Part shown: positions 45,783-55,439 of the stretch, piece by piece
Layout: every line of letters starts with the position of its first letter
How positions within the stretch are numbered: position 1 is the stretch's first letter
Source: Vogesella indigofera
GTDB taxonomy: Bacteria > Pseudomonadota > Gammaproteobacteria > Burkholderiales > Chromobacteriaceae
Reading direction: 5' to 3'
DNA length: 64,000 nucleotides
Assembly: GCF_028548395.1 (NCBI RefSeq)
Contig: NZ_JAQQLA010000007.1
Span: 124,001 to 188,000 of the forward strand
Translations under genes and position numbers: made by a program
Notes under the pieces: generated by a model
Seen by the model: only the letters and a program-made list of their open reading frames with translations
Database searches by the model: none
What the model was told of the DNA's origin: nothing

Positions 45783-45794
45783 CGCCGATAGTGC

Positions 45795-46397
45795 TCAGCC
45801 GTCGGCCTCGGCGTTGTCGGCCGGTGCATCGAACGGCTGCTCACTCTCGCCGTCCTCGTTGGCCGCATCCGGTTGCAGTGCGGCACCACCGACGATCTGG
45901 TAGCTGAACTGCCAGCGCGCGTAGCTGCGCGCGCCCTTGAATGCGGCGTCGCGCGGCTCGAACTGGTCGACCTTGAACGGCACGCCGCCGCCCAGGCTGT
46001 AGACGCCGGCGATGCCGCCATCGGGCGCGCGCAGCAGTCCCCACTGCGGTTTGCTGGTCATCGGGTCGGGATACAGCTGGCGCAGATAGCGCTGGACATT
46101 GGGATAGCGCTTGTCCAGCAGCAGGTCGGCCAGCGTCGGCGGGTAGCGTTTGGCCGCCGCCGGCGAGCGCTCGTAGTACTGGCGGATCGCCTCGCGGTAC
46201 TGGTTGCCGACGAACAGCAGCTCCTGCTCGCGCTGGCGCTGCTGCACAGTGGACCACACCTCGGCGGTGGCGGCCAGGGTCCAGCCGATCACCGCGATCA
46301 GCACCAGCAGCCCGAGATAGGTGAAGCCGCGCTGGCCGGCAGCCGGCGCCGGCCGAGCGCGACGGCGCGCGCTACCACTCCTGATAGCGGCTGCCAT
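45795..46397 (-). CDS. Type II secretion-like pseudopilin lacking Glu5
   Basis: This 200-residue prepilin-like protein has a positively charged leader, then the cleavage site AAGQRG|FTYLGLLVLIAVIGW and a single hydrophobic helix. Position +5 is Gly and not Glu, as in tip pseudopilins such as GspK. The C-terminal half has a GspG-like segment (LLLDKRYPNVQRYLRQLYPDPM) and an acidic tail. It is the last gene of the secretion cluster and overlaps the preceding pseudopilin by 26 bases. Confidence 0.8.
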   Translation of the reverse strand: MAAAIRSGSARRRARPAPAAGQRGFTYLGLLVLIAVIGWTLAATAEVWSTVQQRQREQELLFVGNQYREAIRQYYERSPAAAKRYPPTLADLLLDKRYPNVQRYLRQLYPDPMTSKPQWGLLRAPDGGIAGVYSLGGGVPFKVDQFEPRDAAFKGARSYARWQFSYQIVGGAALQPDAANEDGESEQPFDAPADNAEADG

Positions 46398-46752
46398 CCT
46401 GTGCCTCGCCTTCGGCGCCGCTCTTGACGTCGAACACCCCGCCCTTGGCCGGATCGTCCGGCGGCACCACCACCCAGGTCGTGCTGCTCTCGGTAAACGG
46501 GTCTTGCGGCAGGCTGCGCAGGTACTTGTCGGTCACCAGCTGTTCCAGCGCGTCCGGATACCTGGCGCGGTCGCCATAGTACTTGTCGATGGCCTCGCGC
46601 ATGATGAACAGGTCGCTGTGCAACACCGCTTCCTTGGAACGCTCGACGCTGCTGAGATAGCGCGGCACGGCGATAGTCAGCAACAGGGCGATGATGCTCA
46701 TCACCACCATCAGCTCGATCAGTGTAAAGCCACGCGCTTGGTGCATTTTCAT
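46372..46752 (-). CDS. Type II secretion-like minor pseudopilin
   Basis: The 126-residue protein has the type 4 prepilin signature QARG|FTLIELMVVMSIIALLL with Glu5. A GspG/GspH-like globular region follows (REAIDKYYGDRARYPDALEQLVTDKYL, LPQDPF). A GspG-like Ca-binding loop is not evident at its end. The start at 46752 (ATG, MKMHQARG) gives a short charged leader. It probably assembles as a minor subunit of the pseudopilus made by this cluster. Confidence 0.85.
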   Translation of the reverse strand: MKMHQARGFTLIELMVVMSIIALLLTIAVPRYLSSVERSKEAVLHSDLFIMREAIDKYYGDRARYPDALEQLVTDKYLRSLPQDPFTESSTTWVVVPPDDPAKGGVFDVKSGAEGEAQDGSRYQEW

Positions 46753-46804
46753 AGACACGCCCGATCTTCCCTGCCGCACGCGGCACACCACGGCGGCCGC
46801 GTTA

Positions 46805-47305
46805 TCACCATTGCCGGTACGGGATGCCGTTCAACCCGTTGCCATCCGCCTTGGAATAGACATCAAACACATCCTCGCCCTCTTCCGGGGCGTCGGCCTC
46901 GCTGTCATAGCTGCGCAGTCCCCAGGTCTCGGCGGCGTCCTGCTGCGGGTCGGCCGCCAGCGGATCGCGTGGTAGCCGGCGCAGGAAGTAGATCTTCTTC
47001 TGCTTGTCCGGGTCCTTGGGATCGAGCACGCCCTCCACCAGCACCGCCAGCGTCTTCGGGTAGCCGCTTTCGTCGGCCGCCTTCAGGATGCGGCCGTCGT
47101 CGACCGCCTTCTTGTAGGCGTCGATGCCGTCGCGGATCTGGCGCAGCGCCACGCGCAGCTCCTGCTCCTTGCCGCGCTGCACCGTCAGCTCCGCCAGCGG
47201 CAGCGCGATGCTGGCCAGCAGCGCCACGATCGCCACGGTGACCACCAGCTCGATGAGGGTGAAGCCGCGGGCGCGGTGGCTGCCGGTTTGCGCTGGCGCC
47301 TTCAT
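46805..47305 (-). CDS. Type II secretion-like pseudopilin
   Basis: The 166-residue protein has the class III prepilin signature RARG|FTLIELVVTVAIVALLASIALP with Glu5. The globular domain has the DPKDP/RDPLA elements and an ADAPEEGEDVFDVYSKADG loop recalling the Ca-binding end of GspG. The bases around 47300 carry no clear Shine-Dalgarno, but it starts 18 bases past the secretin stop. Confidence 0.85.
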   Translation of the reverse strand: MKAPAQTGSHRARGFTLIELVVTVAIVALLASIALPLAELTVQRGKEQELRVALRQIRDGIDAYKKAVDDGRILKAADESGYPKTLAVLVEGVLDPKDPDKQKKIYFLRRLPRDPLAADPQQDAAETWGLRSYDSEADAPEEGEDVFDVYSKADGNGLNGIPYRQW

Positions 47306-47322
47306 CTGTCCTCCTCGTCCGG

Positions 47323-49308
47323 CTACTGCGCCGGGGCCGGTGCGGCCGGTTGTGGTGTAGGTACAGGAGCCGGTGCAGTGATCGGTGCCGGTGTCGGCTG
47401 GAACGGCACGATGCCCGGTAACGGGATCATGCCCGGCACCGCCGGCGCGGCCGGTGGCACGCTGCGACTGCTCGCGCCCGAAGACGGGATCGGCGACGGC
47501 GCGCCGCCGACCGCGCCCATGCCGCCGATGCTGCTTTCGGTACCGGCGCGGAATTCGGAAATATTGCGTGCCGGCAGCGCCAGGTTGTGCACGATGTGCG
47601 GCGTGATCAGCAGCACGATTTCCGACTTGGAGCGGTTGTCGTTATTGGTGGAGAACAGGCGACCGAGCAGCGGCAGGTCACCCAGCCCCGGAATCTTGGT
47701 CACCGAGCTGCGGTCCTCGTCCTGGATCAGGCCGGCCAGTACCTGGGTTTCGCCGTTGCGCAGGCGCAGCATGGTGTCCACCGCGCGCGAGCCGATCTGG
47801 TAGGCGATGCTGTCGCCGAAGTTCACCTGCTTGACGATGCTGCTGACTTCCAGCCCGACGTCGATGGTGACGTCCTCGTCCAGGCCTATGGTGGGCTGTA
47901 CCTCCAGCTTGACGCCGACGTCGAGGTAGGACACCGACTGCGCGATGCCGGCATTGACCACCGCGGTGCTGGTAAAGACCGGCACCTTGTCGCCGATGTG
48001 GATCTTGGCCTTCTCGTGGTTCTTCACGCGGATGCGCGGGTTGGCCAGCACGTTGGCGTTGGTGTCCTGCGCGCGCAGGTTGACCAGCAGCGCCGGGTTG
48101 GCGATGAAGGTGGTCAGCCGGCTGGGGTGGGCACGCAGGTCAATCACGCCCTGGGCCACGGTATTGCCCGGGGTGGTGACCTCGGAGATGGTGTTGCCAC
48201 CGGTGCCCAGCACCGCGGTGGTGGTGCCGCCCTGCAGCAGGCCGTAGCCAATCTGACCCGGCCATTCGATGCCCAGGTTCTGCAGCCGGGCACGGTTGAC
48301 CTCCAGCACTTCCACTTCCAGGATCGCTTCCGGCTCCGCCAGATCCTGCGACGCGATCAGTTTTTCCGCCAGCCGCACCGCCTCGGGGGTGTCACGCATC
48401 ACCACCAGATTGCGCTTGTCGTCGACAAAGATGTCGCGCGTCTTCAGCAGGGTGCGGATCAGGTTGGCCGCATCCTTGGCCTCGGCATTGGCCAGGTAGA
48501 AGCTTTTCACCACCAGTTCCTGGTAGTCCTTCTGCTTCGCCGGGTTGTTGGGGTAGATCATGATGGTGCGGTCGTTGAGCACGCGGCGGTCGAGCTGGTT
48601 GGACACCAGCAGCAACTGCACCGCCTCCTCGATGGTGGTGTTGCGCACGAAGATGGTGGCCTTCAGGTCGGCGCGCACGTCCTTGTCGTAGACGAAGTTG
48701 ACGCCGGCGGTGCGCGAGATGATCTCGAATACCGCCTTCAGCGACGCGTCGCGAAACTCCAGCGTGATCGGGCGGGCCAGTGCCGATTTCAGCTGCGGGC
48801 TGACGATGCTGTCGCCGACGCTCGACTCTTCCAGCCGCCGCAGCATGATCCGGGCGTCGCGATGGCGCGGGTTGTCGGCCAGCACCTGTCGTACCGTGGC
48901 CAGCGCCGGGGCCACCTCGCCTTTTTGCTGCTGCGCCTGCGCCTCGTCCAGCATCAGCCGGTGGCGCCGGTCCTGCACCAGGCCATCCAGCCCCGCCTGT
49001 GCGCGCTGGTTTTGCGGATCGAGGTTCAGCACGCGGCGGTACAGGATCTCCGCCTCGTCGAACTGGTTGTTAAGCTGCACGCTGTTGGCCTGCGCCAGCC
49101 ACTGGTTGATGAAACGCTCGCGCTGGTTGTACAGGTAGCTCTTGTACTCGACATTGTCCGGAGACTGCTTGACGACCTCTTCCAGGCGGGCAAAGCCCTC
49201 TTCCGCCCGGCCGTCCAGCAGCAGCTGTTTGCCTTCCATGAAAGCCTTGTTGCTGGCACACCCCGCGAACACGGACAGGATGAGCAGCCGAAAGAGTAAG
49301 CGTTTCAA
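47323..49308 (-). CDS. gspD: Secretin (GspD/MshL-like) with N-terminal TPR region
   Basis: The 661-residue outer-membrane protein has a lipobox FAGC (Cys17) and then a TPR-like helical region of about 130 residues (GKQLLLDGRAEEGFARLEEV, AEILYRRVLNLDPQNQRAQA). An STN/secretin N-terminal domain follows (ITLEFRDASLKAVFEIISRT), then N domains and the conserved secretin core (GDKVPVFTSTAV; IPGLGDLPLLGRLFS). The Pro-rich tail (about residues 600-661) is unusual. The TPR part is not in typical GspD. It forms the outer-membrane gate of the machine. Confidence 0.9.
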   Translation of the reverse strand: MKRLLFRLLILSVFAGCASNKAFMEGKQLLLDGRAEEGFARLEEVVKQSPDNVEYKSYLYNQRERFINQWLAQANSVQLNNQFDEAEILYRRVLNLDPQNQRAQAGLDGLVQDRRHRLMLDEAQAQQQKGEVAPALATVRQVLADNPRHRDARIMLRRLEESSVGDSIVSPQLKSALARPITLEFRDASLKAVFEIISRTAGVNFVYDKDVRADLKATIFVRNTTIEEAVQLLLVSNQLDRRVLNDRTIMIYPNNPAKQKDYQELVVKSFYLANAEAKDAANLIRTLLKTRDIFVDDKRNLVVMRDTPEAVRLAEKLIASQDLAEPEAILEVEVLEVNRARLQNLGIEWPGQIGYGLLQGGTTTAVLGTGGNTISEVTTPGNTVAQGVIDLRAHPSRLTTFIANPALLVNLRAQDTNANVLANPRIRVKNHEKAKIHIGDKVPVFTSTAVVNAGIAQSVSYLDVGVKLEVQPTIGLDEDVTIDVGLEVSSIVKQVNFGDSIAYQIGSRAVDTMLRLRNGETQVLAGLIQDEDRSSVTKIPGLGDLPLLGRLFSTNNDNRSKSEIVLLITPHIVHNLALPARNISEFRAGTESSIGGMGAVGGAPSPIPSSGASSRSVPPAAPAVPGMIPLPGIVPFQPTPAPITAPAPVPTPQPAAPAPAQ

Positions 49309-49799
49309 TTTGCCACTCCGATCTCTAAGGTCTGTTGCATTTGCAGCGGCAAGTAGGTGAACGTCATCACCGGCGGCAGGATGCTGTCTGCCCGGTACAC
49401 CCCGTCGATGACATCGCCCGTTTTCACCACCAGATTACGATCCCCTTGTGCCACGAACACGCTCACCTGGCCGTCGTCGACCGCCTTGCCCAGATAGGTG
49501 AACGGCAAGGGCGGTGGCTTCGGCGGTGCCGGTTTCGGTGGCGGCGGCGGCACATACCAGCTCTGCACCGGGAACAGGTCACGGACCTTGCCCGCGCCCA
49601 GGTCGCGCGGCAAGCTGGCCAGGCTGCCGACCTGCAGCTCGGCCGGCGGTGCGACACGGCTGCCGCGCGGACGCACCACCGCCGGCTCGACTACCGCCAC
49701 CCCGGTCTCGCTCTCCGGCTGTCCGATGCCGGCAGCCAGCAGCAGGGTCAGCAGCAGTGCGCCCCCCAGCAGCAGCCAGCGTTGTCGTTGTGCAAGCAT
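49305..49799 (-). CDS. PilP/GspC-like inner-membrane protein
   Basis: The 164-residue protein has one N-terminal transmembrane helix (WLLLGGALLLTLLLAAGIG). A Pro-rich linker (PPPPPKPAPPKPPP) leads to a small beta-domain (PFTYLGKAVDDGQVSVFVAQGDRNLVVKTGDVIDGVYR) that resembles the HR domain of GspC/PilP. Such domains link the inner-membrane platform to the secretin. It overlaps the secretin start by 4 bases, supporting that role. Exact family not certain. Confidence 0.7.
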   Translation of the reverse strand: MLAQRQRWLLLGGALLLTLLLAAGIGQPESETGVAVVEPAVVRPRGSRVAPPAELQVGSLASLPRDLGAGKVRDLFPVQSWYVPPPPPKPAPPKPPPLPFTYLGKAVDDGQVSVFVAQGDRNLVVKTGDVIDGVYRADSILPPVMTFTYLPLQMQQTLEIGVAN

Positions 49800-49801
49800 G
49801 G

Positions 49802-50350
49802 TCAGCTCTCCCTCAGCAGCAGCACCAGGTGGATGGCGGCATCCAGCTGCGGCTGACCGATGCTGTCACGCTTGAAGCGCAGATTGGCCAGCAACAGCGT
49901 CGGGTTCTCGGCCAGCAGCTGCGCCACAAAGGCACGCAGTTGCCGGTAACTGCCGCGCACCGGCAGCTGCACCTCGTAGCGCAGCAGCTGGCCGCTGCGG
50001 TCCGGCAGCACCTTGTAGTCGCCGCGCGGCAGCGCCAGCTGCTGCGCCTCGGCGGCGGCGTAGATCTTCTCCAGCCACAGCGGCGCGGTCTCCTGGTGCG
50101 GGAAGGCGCGATAGAAGCGCTGCAGCCGCAGTTGCGGGCTGGCCACCGGGTGGCTGCGCTGGTAGCGCAGGTGCACGATGTCGCGCTGCTGCTGCTGTGC
50201 CTGCTGTTGCAGCTGCGCCAGCTGGCCCTGCAACGGCCGCGTCAGCATGGTGTGGAACAGCAGCATGCCGATCACCAGCAACACCAGCAGCAGCAAGGGC
50301 CAGCCCGCGCGCTGGCGCAGGTAGTTCAGCCGGGGCCAGAACGTGTTCAT
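49802..50350 (-). CDS. PilO/GspM-like platform protein
   Basis: The 182-residue protein has a short cytoplasmic start, one membrane helix (GWPLLLLVLLVIGMLLFH), a Gln-rich coiled coil (GQLAQLQQQAQQQQRDI) and a ferredoxin-like periplasmic domain. This is the bitopic architecture of PilO and GspM. It overlaps the PilN-like gene by 4 bases and is followed 2 bases later by the PilP/GspC-like gene. Confidence 0.75.
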   Translation of the reverse strand: MNTFWPRLNYLRQRAGWPLLLLVLLVIGMLLFHTMLTRPLQGQLAQLQQQAQQQQRDIVHLRYQRSHPVASPQLRLQRFYRAFPHQETAPLWLEKIYAAAEAQQLALPRGDYKVLPDRSGQLLRYEVQLPVRGSYRQLRAFVAQLLAENPTLLLANLRFKRDSIGQPQLDAAIHLVLLLRES

Positions 50351-50871
50351 GAGCCGGCCCTCCACTGTGCCGACAGCGAAAAGCGGATCGGCAGCTCCTT
50401 GTCCTGCTGGTTGACGTGGTGTTCCAGCAGGGTGATGTCGCCGAGCGCCGGCTGCTGGCCGAGACGCTCGATATAGGCCAGCATCGCCGGGCGCCGTTTC
50501 ACCTCCGCGGTGATGCGCACCGTCTGCCGCAGGCTGTCCGGCTCCACTTCCAGCAAGGCGACCTCGTTGTTCTTGGCCGCCTCCAGCGCGTCGAACAGCT
50601 GCGGCCACGACTGGTTCAGCCGCGCCCACACCTCGTTGGCGCGGGCGATCTCGCGTTGCAGCGCCGGTGCCACGGCGGGGGCGGCGCGCGGTTGCAGCCG
50701 CTGCAACGCCGTCTCGTTGCGCGCGATCATCTGCTGCTGGCTGGCGACCTCCTGCTGCAGGGCCGCGTAGTAGCCGCCCTGCAGCAGCAACACCACCAGC
50801 GCGAGCAGCAACAGCAGGCCGCGGCCGTAGTGGTGGCGGGTTTTGACGTAGTCGAGATCGATCGCGCGCAT
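50347..50871 (-). CDS. PilN-like platform protein
   Basis: The 174-residue protein has a short cytoplasmic segment beginning MRAIDLDYVK (compare the INLLP-type start of PilN), one membrane helix (GLLLLLALVVLLLQGGYYAAL), a coiled coil and a ferredoxin-like domain. Its place between the PilM-like and PilO-like genes, with 1-base and 4-base junctions, supports the assignment. The Pro-free coiled coil resembles PilN/GspL. Confidence 0.75.
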   Translation of the reverse strand: MRAIDLDYVKTRHHYGRGLLLLLALVVLLLQGGYYAALQQEVASQQQMIARNETALQRLQPRAAPAVAPALQREIARANEVWARLNQSWPQLFDALEAAKNNEVALLEVEPDSLRQTVRITAEVKRRPAMLAYIERLGQQPALGDITLLEHHVNQQDKELPIRFSLSAQWRAGS

Positions 50872-50872
50872 T

Positions 50873-51686
50873 TCAGTCTCCCAGCAGCGCCATGCTGCAG
50901 GCAGCCCGGTCCGGTACGGACAAGGCCGCCAGTGCCGACGGCAGCGCCAGCGGGCGCAGGCGCAAGGTCTGCGGCTCGGGCCACACCACCGCGCTGCCGT
51001 CGCCGGCAAAGGCGTACACGTCCAGCGGCAGGGAGCTGCGCTGCAGGCGCAACAGCATGCGCGGCAACACCGTCGGCAAAGCGGTGGCGATGTCGCCGTC
51101 CAGCGGCTCGAACACCAGGTCGCTCCAGCCGCGCTCGTCAAAGCAGGCCAACCCCACCCGCCCCGGCTCCGCCAGCAGGAACGCGCCGCGGCCAACCTTG
51201 ATCTGGCTGCGCCAATGGTTGCAGGCCGCCATCAGGTAGGGCTGCACCGACGCGAGCCGCAGGCCGGCCTCCTGCGCCAGCGCAGCGGCTTCCTGCAACA
51301 GTTCGCTGTCGATGGCGCTGGCCAGCAGCGGCCCGCCGTAGCCGCTGCCGCTCCAGCGGTACAGCCACTGCGCGGCGGCATCGCCGTACACCTGCTGGAA
51401 GGCGTGCTGCACCAGCGCCTGCCACTCTTCCGGGGTGTCCAGCCCCTCGCGCCACGGGATCAGCTGGTAGCGCACGAAGTGGTTGGACAGCACCAGCGTT
51501 GTCGCGCGCGGCGGCAGGCGCTGTTCCTGCAGCAGATCGCGCAGAGCAGCCAGTGCCGGGCGCCACGCCGGCCCCTGCTCTGCCGGCGGGCAAGCGGCCA
51601 CCGCGCGCTCGACCAACCGTGGCCGCAGGCCACGCGACAGCCGCAGCCAGACCGCGCGTTCCGGCGCCAGCGACAAGCTGATTCGC

Positions 51687-51706
<20 letters not shown>
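50873..51706 (-). CDS. PilM/MshI-like actin-fold cytoplasmic protein
   Basis: The 277-residue soluble protein shows PilM/GspL-cytoplasmic-like segments (a central ASAIDSELLQEAAALAQEAGL and a C-terminal VYAFAGDGSAVVWPEP) but lacks clear ATP-binding motifs. There is no membrane helix. I took GTG at 51704-51706 with upstream CAGGAAAT as Shine-Dalgarno; another GTG is at 51731-51733. It overlaps the gspE end by 20 bases. It would link the ATPase to PilN/PilO-like partners. Confidence 0.7.
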
Positions 51707-53377
<1,671 letters not shown>

Positions 53378-53381
<4 letters not shown>

Positions 53382-54559
53382 TGGATGCTCCCGGCCAGCT
53401 CGAAGATGGGGAGGTACATCAGCACCACCACGATGCCGATGACCAGCCCGATAAATACCATCAGCACCGGCTCGAACATGCGCATGAAGCGCTCCACCGC
53501 CAGTGCCATTTCTTCCTCATAAAAGCCGGCGATGCGGCCCATCATGCTGCCCATCTGCCCGCTACGTTCACCGACGCGCAGCATGCGCAGCGCCACCGGC
53601 GTGGTCAGCCCGTGGCTGTGCAGCGCGCCGGAAATCGGCTTGCCGTCGCTGATGTCGCGCGCCGCCTGCTGCAGCCGCAGCCGCAGCGAGGCCTGCAGCA
53701 CGCCGGACACCATCGCCAGCGCCGGCACCACCGGCGTGCCGCCGACCAGCAGCATGCCCAGCATGCGGTACAGCCGCGCCAGCTGGTACAGCCGCATGCG
53801 CTCGCCCAGCGACGGGATCTTCCACAGCAACTCGCCCAGCCAGCGGATGACCTCGGGACGGGTCAGCAGGTAGCCGGCCGCGAGCAGCGACAGCAACAGT
53901 GCCGGCAGCAGGAACACGGCATAGGCCTGGAACAAATTGCCCCAGGCCAGCAGCAGCCGCGAGAACAGCGGCAGGTCGCTGCCCATCGTTTCGTAGACCT
54001 GGGCGAAGCGCGGCACCACGTAGCCAATCAGGAACAGCAGCACCGCGCCGCCGGCCAGAATCAGCAGCGCCGGATAGATGGAGGCGCTGATCACTTTCTT
54101 GCGCACCGCATCGACCTGGGTCTGGTAGGCCAGGTAGCGGCCGAGCGCATTCTGCAGGTCACCGGTTTTCTCGCTGGCGCGCACGGTGGCGACATACAGC
54201 GAAGGAAATGTCTCCGGGAACTGCTGCAGCGCCACCGACAGCGACAGGCCCTCGTGCAGGCGCTGGATGATCTGGCTCAGGATGCGGCGCGACTCCGGGC
54301 GCGACTCTTTCTCGTTCAGCGCCTCAATGGCCTCCACCAGCGCCAGCCCGGCCTCCAGCAGCGCCAGCAGTTCCTGGGTAAACAGCGCCAGCTGGAAACC
54401 GGAACGCGACCATGTCCACGAGAAGCTGCGCTGCCTGACCGCCAGCACGGCATAGCCCTGATCCTGCGCCTGGCTGACGGCTTCGCCATCGCTGCCGGCT
54501 TCCAGCACCAGTACCGCTACCTCGCCATCAGGGTTGATGGCCTTGATCTCGAAATACAT
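53378..54559 (-). CDS. gspF: Type II secretion inner-membrane platform protein (GspF family)
   Basis: The 393-residue protein has the duplicated GspF domain structure: an N-terminal cytoplasmic part starting MYFEIKAINPDGEV, then two repeated T2SSF domains (FTQELLALLEAGLALVEAIEAL near 75; LYQLARLYRMLGMLLVGGTPV near 265). Three membrane helices lie at about 160-190, 205-230 and 370-390. It interacts with GspE and recruits pseudopilins. It overlaps gspE (ATGA), and gspG is 12 bases upstream. Confidence 0.92.
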
Positions 54560-54571
54560 GATGTTCCTGAC

Positions 54572-54997
54572 CTAGCTGCCGATATCGGCATCCTCGCCCG
54601 AGCCACCGGACTGACCGTCCTTGCCGTAGCTGTACAAGTCATATTCGCCGCGCTCTCCCGGCTGGCGATACTGGTAGGGCCGTCCCCACGGGTCCGGCGG
54701 TGGCGCCTTCTTCAGATACGGCCCCTGCCACTTCGGCTCGTCGGCCGGGCGCGCATACAGCACCGCCAGACCCTGTTCGGTGGTCGGATAGTGGCCGGTA
54801 TCCAGCCGGTACTGGTCGAGCGACTTTTCCAGCGCATCCACCTGGGCCTGCGCCGTCTTCACCTCTGCCTTGCCGACCTGCGCGAAATAGCGTGGCGCCA
54901 CATAGCCGGCCAGCAGGCCGATGATCACCAGCACCACCAGCAATTCCAGCAAGGTGAACCCCGCGCTGCCGAATCGCTTCCGAGAAAGGCTATACAT
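54572..54997 (-). CDS. gspG: Type II secretion major pseudopilin
   Basis: The 141-residue protein is a canonical GspG: signature GSAG|FTLLELLVVLVIIGLLAGYVAPRYF with Glu5, the alpha-helix with DQYRLDTGHYPTTEQGL, and the GspG-type Ca-binding end (SYGKDGQSGGSGEDADIGS). It is the first gene of the minus-strand cluster and sits at the divergent promoter region shared with the exeA-like gene. No prepilin peptidase gene is present, so the cell's PilD-type enzyme must act in trans. Confidence 0.94.
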   Translation of the reverse strand: MYSLSRKRFGSAGFTLLELLVVLVIIGLLAGYVAPRYFAQVGKAEVKTAQAQVDALEKSLDQYRLDTGHYPTTEQGLAVLYARPADEPKWQGPYLKKAPPPDPWGRPYQYRQPGERGEYDLYSYGKDGQSGGSGEDADIGS

Positions 54998-55439
54998 AGA
55001 TTCACGCCTCGATCCGCCGGCCTGCCCTGCCCTGACGGTGGCCTGCCACGCAGTAAGCTACTTGACCCAGTTGTCAATTATGCTTACAACAGAATTTAGA
55101 TAAATACATTTATAGAAGGACACGCCGGCTTTCGCCATCCATTCTTTAGTGCTAGATGCAATGCAAAGACAACGCATATGGCTTTCGCTAGCGAAAACGG
55201 ATGGGAGGCCGACAGGGACAGGCCGGAAGCGCCGGGGATCAGTCCGCATGACGCGAGACCGGGGAAAAAAGCACTGCCGGCAGCTGTAACCGGAAACACG
55301 GCGGCAGCAGTGGCACACTTTAAGAAAAGTGCGGCAACCGGGGCGGCGGCGACAGGCAATTCGCGGCAAATGCCGGGCGGCAAACTATACTTTTTTTCAA
55401 CCGTACTGAATCGGATAGCACATCACAACAGGTCGCGCC
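54998..55439. other. Divergent intergenic region between gspG and the exeA-like gene
   Basis: This 442-base stretch is richer in A and T than its surroundings (for example 55072-55120) and probably holds both divergent promoters. A TTGACA-like box on the minus strand at 55072-55077 could serve gspG. A -10-like TATACT at 55387-55392 could serve the exeA-like gene. Short ORFs inside it look unconserved. The GTTGGCCGC repeat is absent here. Confidence 0.4.
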
